Of a stretch of DNA of 39,950 nucleotides, positions 34,414-39,950 are shown piece after piece (position 1 is the stretch's first letter; each line of letters starts with the position of its first letter). The notes below the pieces were generated by a model. The model worked only from the letters and a program-made list of their open reading frames with translations, was not told the DNA's origin and searched no databases. The position numbers were made by a program, and so were the translations under genes. The DNA comes from Gemmatimonadaceae bacterium (GTDB lineage Bacteria > Gemmatimonadota > Gemmatimonadetes > Gemmatimonadales > Gemmatimonadaceae): contig JAICYT010000007.1 in the NCBI GenBank assembly GCA_025934075.1, forward strand, positions 1-39,950, read 5' to 3'.

Positions 34414-34431
34414 GTGTGAGGAACGTCACAC
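34414..34431. promoter_or_regulatory. CRP/FNR-family-like binding site
   Basis: GTGTGAGGAACGTCACAC contains TGTGA-N6-TCACA, the exact consensus of CRP-type regulators known from Proteobacteria. It lies between divergent genes, centred about 92 bases from the plus-strand ATG and 114 from the minus-strand ATG. On the minus strand a possible -10, TAAAGT (34363-34368), without a -35 fits an activator-dependent promoter. Confidence 0.45.
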
Positions 34432-34513
34432 GACTGCCGGCGTAGTCACTGGAGCGGCAACGCTCCATCGCTTCGCTGTTCTCGCGCGCCGCGCTCCACG
34501 CAAACCCACTCGA

Positions 34514-35503
34514 ATGAACAAACGAACTCTACGGAGTGCGATCACTCTCGTGATCGCAGGCCTCTCAGCGTCGATTGAAGCTCCCCGGCTCGCGCGGGAA
34601 CCGTTGCGCGCGACCGTCGAGCTGGCTGACGTGCCGACGGCGATCGGCAACGCGGTCGAGCACGCCGCGTCGACCGTCACCGCTAGCCACCTCGGGTTCG
34701 ATACGAACATTTACCCAGGCGACAAGGCGATGGCCGCGTGGAAGCAGTCCGGTGAGTACGAATGGGTGGGCTACTACCTCAAGGCACCCTGCCACAGCGA
34801 CAATTCATGGTTGGGCACACGTGAGCGTTTGGTGAACCAGGGCTGGGGCCTTGCGGTGATTTACGTCGGCCAGCAAACGTGGGGAAGGAAGCTCACGCTC
34901 GCGAGCGCTCCCAAACAATCGGCCTCGCGCTCGACGGCCAAGCACTCGAAGGCTTCGAAGAAGTCGCATAAGAAATCACATGCGCGGACGATGACGCGCC
35001 GATCGTCGACGCCGGTCGCGACGACGGGGTCGCGCTGTTCGGCGTCGTATGTCAATTCGATCCAAGGCGCGATCGATGCGCAGGATGCCATCGCGACGAC
35101 CGCGCGTGAAGGCTTTCCGAAGGGGACCGTCGTGTTCCTCGACGTCGAGCACATGGATGTCGTTCCACAGCCGATGCGCGAGTACTACAAAGCCTGGACG
35201 CGGGTGGTGCTCGCCGACGGTCGCTATCAGCCCGGCATCTACGCGCACACCAGGAACGCCAAGACGATCTACGATGACGTGAGCGACGTCTATGACCAGG
35301 CCGGAGTCGACGCCGACCCGCCCTTCTGGATCGCGGGCTCGAGCGGATTCTCCCCTGAGAGTGCCCCGACGGATGTCGGCCATACATTCGCGTCGGCATG
35401 GCAAGGCATGCTCGATGTAGTCCGCACACACAACGGTGTACGGTTGCCGATCGACATCAGCGTCGCATCGGCCGCGTCCCCGAGCCTGGCGTCGGTTCAG
35501 TAG
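34514..35503 (+). CDS. DUF1906 (glycoside-hydrolase-like) secreted protein
   Basis: A 329-residue protein with an N-terminal hydrophobic segment (about 6-20) consistent with export. From residue 59 (HLGFDTNIYPG) it matches DUF1906, a TIM-barrel domain related to GH25-type lysozymes and exemplified by Rv2525c of Mycobacterium. Barrel landmarks are VGYYLKAPCHSD (about 85-96), GLAVIYVGQQTWG, the acidic pair Asp210 and Glu212 (VVFLDVEHMD), QPGIYAHTRN and FWIAGSS. Between strands, residues about 131-166 are a Lys/Ser/Arg-rich low-complexity insertion. Catalysis is not proven for this family. The ATG at 34514 is chosen over the frame start at 34394 because the export signal follows it; no good Shine-Dalgarno is seen. 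Confidence 0.8.
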   Translation: MNKRTLRSAITLVIAGLSASIEAPRLAREPLRATVELADVPTAIGNAVEHAASTVTASHLGFDTNIYPGDKAMAAWKQSGEYEWVGYYLKAPCHSDNSWLGTRERLVNQGWGLAVIYVGQQTWGRKLTLASAPKQSASRSTAKHSKASKKSHKKSHARTMTRRSSTPVATTGSRCSASYVNSIQGAIDAQDAIATTAREGFPKGTVVFLDVEHMDVVPQPMREYYKAWTRVVLADGRYQPGIYAHTRNAKTIYDDVSDVYDQAGVDADPPFWIAGSSGFSPESAPTDVGHTFASAWQGMLDVVRTHNGVRLPIDISVASAASPSLASVQ

Positions 35504-35518
35504 CGCTGTTCAGCGCTG
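35502..35518. terminator. Short hairpin between convergent genes
   Basis: AGCGCT-GTTC-AGCGCT forms a 6-base stem with a 4-base loop, overlapping the DUF1906 stop codon and 8 bases from the RND stop. It has no U-run and is too short for a confident call. Confidence 0.3.
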
Positions 35519-35525
35519 AGCGGAA

Positions 35526-38500
35526 TCAGTCGCCGGGCTCGGGCACCGGCGCGGCAACGTGAGCCACGGCTCGCCGGCCGAACCGCGCGAGCAGCCGCTC
35601 GCGCCACTCATCAAGGATCTCATACACGGTCGGGATCACGACGAGCGTCAACACCGTCGACGTGATGACGCCGCCGATCACCGCGCGCCCGAGCGGTGCA
35701 CGGAAGTCCGCGCCTTCGCCCAGCCCGAGCGCGACCGGAATCATCCCGGCGATGAGCGCGAGCGTCGTCATCAAGATCGGCCGCAAGCGGATTCGCCCCG
35801 CCTCGATGAGCGCTTCACGACGCGGCAGCCCTCGATCCTTGTGCGCCCACTTGGCGAAATCGATCAGCAGAATCGCATTTTTGGCGACGATCCCCATCAA
35901 GAGGATCACACCGATGAGACTCATGAGGTTCAGCGTATCGCGGGTAATGATGAGCGCGAGCACGACCCCGATGAGCGACAACGGCAGCGAGATGAGAATC
36001 GCCAGTGGGTCGAGGAACGAACCGAATTGCACGACGAGAATGAGGTACATCAACATCACCGCCACCCCGAGCGCGACGAAGATGCTGCCGAAGACTTCAC
36101 TCTGGCTTTGCGCTTGACCGCCGGCGGAGACGTGATATCCGGTCGGGAGTTGGACGTCGCGTAGCTTGCGCATCACCGCTTGGGAGACGTTGCCGAACGA
36201 TGCTCCCTCGACGTTCGCGCCAATCGTGACGACGCGTTCTCGCTGATAGTGATCGATCTGCGACGGCCCGAAGCCTGGAATGATCTGCGCAACTTGGCCA
36301 AGCGGAACGAACGCCGGCACGCCCGCCGGCGCTGTACTCGTCCCACTCGGCGGGGCTTGCGCGCTGGCGGGCGCGATCATGACGGGCAGCGTCGCGAGAT
36401 CGTGAGCGTTCTCTCGCGCTGCGGGCGCGAGCCGCACGTGCACATAGCGCGAGATGCCCGACGGATCGATCCACGTGCCGGCGTCGACCCCGGCGAACGC
36501 AAAGCGCAGCGAGGTTGCGAGCTGATTCAGGCTGACACCGAGTGTGCCGGCCAATCCGCGATTCACCCGAACGTCGAATTCCGGCTTTTGGCCGCGCGTC
36601 GAGAGTCCGACGTCGACCGCGCCTGGGGTAGACGCCACGATCTTCTGGATTTCGTCGGCGTACCGATTGAGCGTTGTCTGATCGGGGCCTTGGAGTTGAA
36701 GCAGCAACTGCTTCTGCGCGCCGCCGAAGCCGGACGCGTAAGTGTATGCCGTCGCGCCGCCGATGTTGCGCATCTCTCCGCGGATGATTTGCCCGAGCTC
36801 GTCCTGACTCAGCTTTCGACTACGCTTGGGTGTGAGGTGAACGTAGATGCTGGCGTTGTCGACGGTGCCGGAGCCGGTCGAGCTGCCGACGGTCGTGTAC
36901 GTGTATTCTACCTCGGGCCGCTCGCGAATCAGTCGCGCGACTTGCTCAGCCTTGAGCGTTGTATAATCGAGGCTCGATCCCGGCGGCGTCTCGATGGCGA
37001 TGTTCAACTCACTGTTGTCGCTGACGGGAACGAACCCAAACCCGCCGATGACGATTTGCAATCCAATCGCGAAGACGAAGGAGGCGGCCGCGAGGCCGAT
37101 CATGATCCACCGGTGATCGAGTGCCCAAGCGATGACGCCTTTGTATCGCTCCGCCTGGCGATCGAACCATTCGTTGAATCGCTCGAGCGCGCGCGCGATC
37201 GGATTGCGTCGCTCGTGCGCCTCGAGCTGCGGGTCGGACCAGTATGCCGACAACATCGGGTCGAGCGAGAATGACACGAAGAGCGAGACGAGCACCGCGG
37301 CGGCGATGGTGAGCGCGAACGGCTTGAACCATTGACCGGCGATGCCCGGCATGAAGCCGACCGGCACGAAGACGGCGACGATCGAGAACGTCGTCGCGGC
37401 AACGGCGAGTCCGATTTCATCGGTTCCTTCGTGCGCGGCATGCATGTGATCGGAGCCCATCTCGACGTGTCGCACGATGTTCTCGCGGACGACGATCGCG
37501 TCATCGATCAGAATTCCGATGGCGAGCGAAAGCCCCAGCAGCGACATCGTGTTGAGCGTGAAGCCGAACATGAGCAGCGGCACGAACGACGCGAGCACCG
37601 ACACCGGCAGCGCGAGACCAGTGATGACTGTCGAGCGCCACGAATTGAGGAACAGAAACACGACCAACACCGTGAGGATCGCGCCCTCGACGAGCGCTTC
37701 CTCGACGTTGCGGACGGAGTTCTTCACACGCGTGCCGGCGTCCCTCACCACTTCGATGGTCGTGCCCGGCGGCAGCGTCGCTTGCAGATCCTTCACGCGG
37801 TCCCTGACGCCCTTTGCGACAGCGGTCGTGCTGTATTCGCGCGACTTCACAATATCGAGACCAATCGCTTGCCTGCCGTTGAATAGCGCCGACGATTTAG
37901 GCTCGGCGGCTCCGGCTTCGACGTCGGCGACTTGACCGAGCGTGACGAGCTGACCGCCGCGTTGCGCGATCACCAGGCCGGCGAAGTCCTCTGGATGCTC
38001 GAAGCGTCCCTCGAGTCGAATCGAACGCTGCTCGAGCGGGCTGTTCACATTGCCGACTGGTGCGGCGAGGTTTTGCGCCCGCAGCGCGCTCACGACCTGG
38101 TCGATGCCCACACCCGCGGCCGCGAGGTCCGTCGGTCGCACGTTGACGTTCAGTTGCGCGCTGTCTCCGCCGACGACGTTGACTTGCGCAACGCCGCCGA
38201 TCGCGCGCAAGTCGCCGGCGAGACGCTGATCCGCGAGCTGCGTGAGTTGGGGCGGCGTGAGCACCGATGAAGTGATCGCGAGCGAGACGATCGGCAACTG
38301 GTTCGGATCGAAGCGCTGGATGATGGGCTCGAGGATTTCCGCGGGGAGCTGCGCACGCACCGCCGAGATGGCGTCGCGAATGTCCTGAGTCGCCTGGTCT
38401 ACCGGCTTGGAGTAGACGAACTGCACGATGATCTGCGCGAAGCCGTCGGTCGATGTGGAATTGATTTTGTCGACGCCGCTGATGCCGGAGATTTTGTCTT

Positions 38501-38702
38501 CGATGCGGGTCACGACCTCGCGTTCGACGACGTCGGGCGCCGCGCCGGGATAAGCGATGCCCAGGAAGACGATCGGCGCGTCGATATCGGGAAACTCATC
38601 GGTATCGAGACGGGTCAGCGCCGCGAGTCCAAACACGACGAGTGCGATCATCGTCACGACGGTGACGATGGGACGGCGAATGGCGAAATCAGAGATGAAC
38701 AT
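35526..38702 (-). CDS. RND multidrug efflux permease (HAE1/AcrB type), no adjacent partners
   Basis: A 1058-residue inner-membrane RND antiporter. Landmarks match the first pump: TM1 at about 12-30, RDAISAVRAQLP, the proton-relay pair Asp400-Asp401 (ILIDDAIVVREN), and GIVAKNAILLIDFAKW in the C-terminal half. At central TM7 it has the ordinary short form, with one hydrophobic segment before GGFGFVPVSDNSEL. A small Ala/Pro-rich insertion (APASAQAPPSGTSTAPAG) lies in the C-terminal porter region. No adaptor or channel gene is adjacent, so it must borrow partners or use ones elsewhere. It follows the LysR-type gene by 67 bases on the same strand and may share its transcript. GAGG precedes the ATG by six bases. 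Confidence 0.94.
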   Translation of the reverse strand: MFISDFAIRRPIVTVVTMIALVVFGLAALTRLDTDEFPDIDAPIVFLGIAYPGAAPDVVEREVVTRIEDKISGISGVDKINSTSTDGFAQIIVQFVYSKPVDQATQDIRDAISAVRAQLPAEILEPIIQRFDPNQLPIVSLAITSSVLTPPQLTQLADQRLAGDLRAIGGVAQVNVVGGDSAQLNVNVRPTDLAAAGVGIDQVVSALRAQNLAAPVGNVNSPLEQRSIRLEGRFEHPEDFAGLVIAQRGGQLVTLGQVADVEAGAAEPKSSALFNGRQAIGLDIVKSREYSTTAVAKGVRDRVKDLQATLPPGTTIEVVRDAGTRVKNSVRNVEEALVEGAILTVLVVFLFLNSWRSTVITGLALPVSVLASFVPLLMFGFTLNTMSLLGLSLAIGILIDDAIVVRENIVRHVEMGSDHMHAAHEGTDEIGLAVAATTFSIVAVFVPVGFMPGIAGQWFKPFALTIAAAVLVSLFVSFSLDPMLSAYWSDPQLEAHERRNPIARALERFNEWFDRQAERYKGVIAWALDHRWIMIGLAAASFVFAIGLQIVIGGFGFVPVSDNSELNIAIETPPGSSLDYTTLKAEQVARLIRERPEVEYTYTTVGSSTGSGTVDNASIYVHLTPKRSRKLSQDELGQIIRGEMRNIGGATAYTYASGFGGAQKQLLLQLQGPDQTTLNRYADEIQKIVASTPGAVDVGLSTRGQKPEFDVRVNRGLAGTLGVSLNQLATSLRFAFAGVDAGTWIDPSGISRYVHVRLAPAARENAHDLATLPVMIAPASAQAPPSGTSTAPAGVPAFVPLGQVAQIIPGFGPSQIDHYQRERVVTIGANVEGASFGNVSQAVMRKLRDVQLPTGYHVSAGGQAQSQSEVFGSIFVALGVAVMLMYLILVVQFGSFLDPLAILISLPLSLIGVVLALIITRDTLNLMSLIGVILLMGIVAKNAILLIDFAKWAHKDRGLPRREALIEAGRIRLRPILMTTLALIAGMIPVALGLGEGADFRAPLGRAVIGGVITSTVLTLVVIPTVYEILDEWRERLLARFGRRAVAHVAAPVPEPGD

Positions 38703-38769
38703 GCATTGCCTCGAGTCGCAACATGTCTGCCGCTGGCGCGCGGCTTGAATCTAGGTCCGAACGATGGAA

Positions 38770-39690
38770 TCAGCCGGGCGTTCCCGACGCGTCGCCGGCA
38801 GCTTCCTCGATGGTTCCTTGCGCGAGTAGAAGCTCGAGCTCGCGCGCCGAGGCGGTGGGCACTCGGCCGCGTAGCTTGATCTGAGCAAGAGTCCGCCGAA
38901 TCACGAGCCCGTTAACGGACAGGACGGCGATCTTTCCGAGCGCGAGCTGATCGGCAGCGGCGGCGCGCGAAACGATCGCGAGTCCCAAGCCGGCTGCGAC
39001 CGCCTGTTTGATCGATTCGGTGCCGCCGACGCGCATGGTGTTCGTCAGTCGGACTCCGTGGAGCGCCAGCGCGCGTGCACTGACGTCTCTGGTTCCAGAT
39101 CCCGGCTCGCGAACGATGAACTGTTCTCGCACCAGCATGCCAACATCAACATCGTTGCGAGACAGCAGTCGGTGTTCTGGATGCGATATCACAACAAGCT
39201 CGTCATCCAGCCAGGGCTGAACCTCTACCTGCGGATGCGACACCGGACCCTCCACGAGGGCGATGTCCGCGCGCGACTCGAGGAGCATGCGCAGAACGGC
39301 CCTCGTGTTCGCGCTCGTCGCTCGAATGCGGATCCCCGGGTGACGCAGGTGAAATCGCCCCAGGTACGGCGGCAACATATAGGTAGCGATCGTGGTGCTC
39401 GCACCAATCCGCAACACCCCGCGCTTGAGTCCCCTGATCTCGCGCAACTCCTGTTCGGCGATCCACTCCACACCGAAAAGCTCGCGCGCGCGCGCATAGA
39501 GGGCTTGGCCGGCGTCGGTCAGCCGGATTGATCGACCACTCCGCTCGAGTAGCGTGAGATTGAGTTGCCGCTCCAACTCATTGAGTGACTTGGAGATCGC
39601 CGGCTGGCTCAGATGCAGCGATGCGGCCGCCTTCGTAAAACCGCCCTGGTTGACGACGGCGGTGAAGAGCCGGAGGTGATGAAGGTTCAT
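38770..39690 (-). CDS. LysR-family transcriptional regulator
   Basis: A 306-residue LysR-type regulator. Residues 1-60 form the winged helix-turn-helix (FTAVVNQGGFTKAAASLHLS, QPAISKSLNELERQLN). Residues about 90-290 form the type-2 periplasmic-binding-like effector domain, starting GVLRIGASTTIATYMLPPYL. It resembles CysB/CbbR/YeiE-like members. It is divergent from a YeiH-type transporter gene, the arrangement known for E. coli yeiE-yeiH, so it probably controls that gene. A perfect inverted repeat in the shared intergenic region is the likely binding site. Downstream, the partnerless RND permease follows after 67 bases. Confidence 0.93.
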   Translation of the reverse strand: MNLHHLRLFTAVVNQGGFTKAAASLHLSQPAISKSLNELERQLNLTLLERSGRSIRLTDAGQALYARARELFGVEWIAEQELREIRGLKRGVLRIGASTTIATYMLPPYLGRFHLRHPGIRIRATSANTRAVLRMLLESRADIALVEGPVSHPQVEVQPWLDDELVVISHPEHRLLSRNDVDVGMLVREQFIVREPGSGTRDVSARALALHGVRLTNTMRVGGTESIKQAVAAGLGLAIVSRAAAADQLALGKIAVLSVNGLVIRRTLAQIKLRGRVPTASARELELLLAQGTIEEAAGDASGTPG

Positions 39691-39702
39691 ATGTATTACT
39701 GG

Positions 39703-39722
39703 TTCTCATGAATGTATGAGAA
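39703..39722. promoter_or_regulatory. LysR-type operator in divergent promoter region
   Basis: TTCTCAT-GAATGT-ATGAGAA is a perfect 7-base inverted repeat, with the outer T and A arranged as LysR T-N-A sites usually are. Its right arm runs into the -35 region of a possible -10, TATGAT (39737-39742), for the transporter gene. That geometry fits activation by a LysR-type protein. Confidence 0.65.
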
Positions 39723-39766
39723 TAATGTACTGGCTTTATGATACCGCGAGCGTCTACCATGAAGTC

Positions 39767-39950
39767 ATGGCTAGCGCCTCTGCATCGATCGCCGCATCCG
39801 CTACCCGAAGACCGCCGCCGAGCGCGCTCGTGCCAGGGCTCGCGGTGTCGCTCATCGTGTCGGCGATCGCTGTCGCTGGCGGCGCGATCGAGGAACGGAC
39901 TTTGGGCCGCGCGATCATCGAGCCGCTCGTGCTGGCGATCCTCGTCGGCA
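39767..39950 (+). CDS. YeiH/UPF0324-family membrane transporter, 5' part
   Basis: The first 61 codons of a gene cut by the window edge. After a short polar start (MASASASIAASATRRPPPSA) comes LVPGLAVSLIVSAIAVAGGA, a first membrane helix opening with the P-G-L motif of the UPF0324/YeiH family, and then IIEPLVLAILVG, the beginning of the second helix. YeiH proteins are putative sulfate/anion exporters; the activity is inferred from family annotation. The divergent LysR-type gene supports the call. The ATG at 39767 is preferred over 39759, whose frame gives an Arg/Ser-rich product with no membrane segment. Confidence 0.65.
   Translation, partial: MASASASIAASATRRPPPSALVPGLAVSLIVSAIAVAGGAIEERTLGRAIIEPLVLAILVG

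Overview
The window is high-GC chromosomal DNA from a Gram-negative, didermic bacterium: it encodes two RND pumps, a TolC-type outer membrane channel, several lipoproteins and a PEP-CTERM-tagged protein. The mix of secreted sortilin/VPS10-like beta-propeller proteins, an S9 peptidase, a secreted amidase, DUF4142 lipoproteins, and frequent GTG starts suggests Gemmatimonadota or a close relative. That placement is inference from gene content; no rRNA or tRNA gene was seen.

Layout. 1-6000: a secreted hypothetical protein; a compact minus-strand cassette (beta-rich hypothetical protein, MerR-like regulator, ClpP) under its own strong promoter; a flavin monooxygenase-like oxidoreductase; and a TPR-LuxR regulator. 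6100-9120: a 55-residue protein that is little more than a signal peptide plus a PEP-CTERM tag, a copper amine oxidase lipoprotein, and a CPBP/CAAX protease resembling the subfamily tied to PEP-CTERM/exosortase systems. 9200-20560: a secreted-hydrolase block with a plus-strand VPS10-like protein facing a minus-strand operon of VPS10-like protein, amidase-CHRD fusion and S9 peptidase. 20700-23650: a 55-residue basic microgene with a textbook Shine-Dalgarno, then a coupled periplasmic binding lipoprotein and histidine kinase. 23800-30620: a tetR-tolC-MFP-RND operon in which every junction is a 4-base ATGA overlap, with a TetR-like operator upstream. 30660-35500: an ankyrin protein with a near-consensus promoter, a DUF4142-like lipoprotein coupled to a NYN/Zc3h12a-like RNase, a second DUF4142 lipoprotein, and a DUF1906 protein. 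35520-39950: a second, partnerless RND permease, a LysR regulator and, divergently, the start of a YeiH-type transporter.

How the genes fit together. The 9-20 kb block looks like extracellular peptide/amide breakdown. The 23.8-30.6 kb operon is a complete tripartite efflux pump with its own repressor. The binding protein plus kinase looks like a ligand-sensing input module whose response regulator lies elsewhere.

The least explained parts are the ClpP/MerR/beta-protein cassette, the minimal PEP-CTERM protein, the microgene at 20715, the leader hairpin hiding a ribosome binding site at 20558-20595, and a 50-residue membrane insertion in the first RND pump. No mobile element, prophage, CRISPR array or tRNA was found, and no gene-free stretch exceeds about 300 bases.
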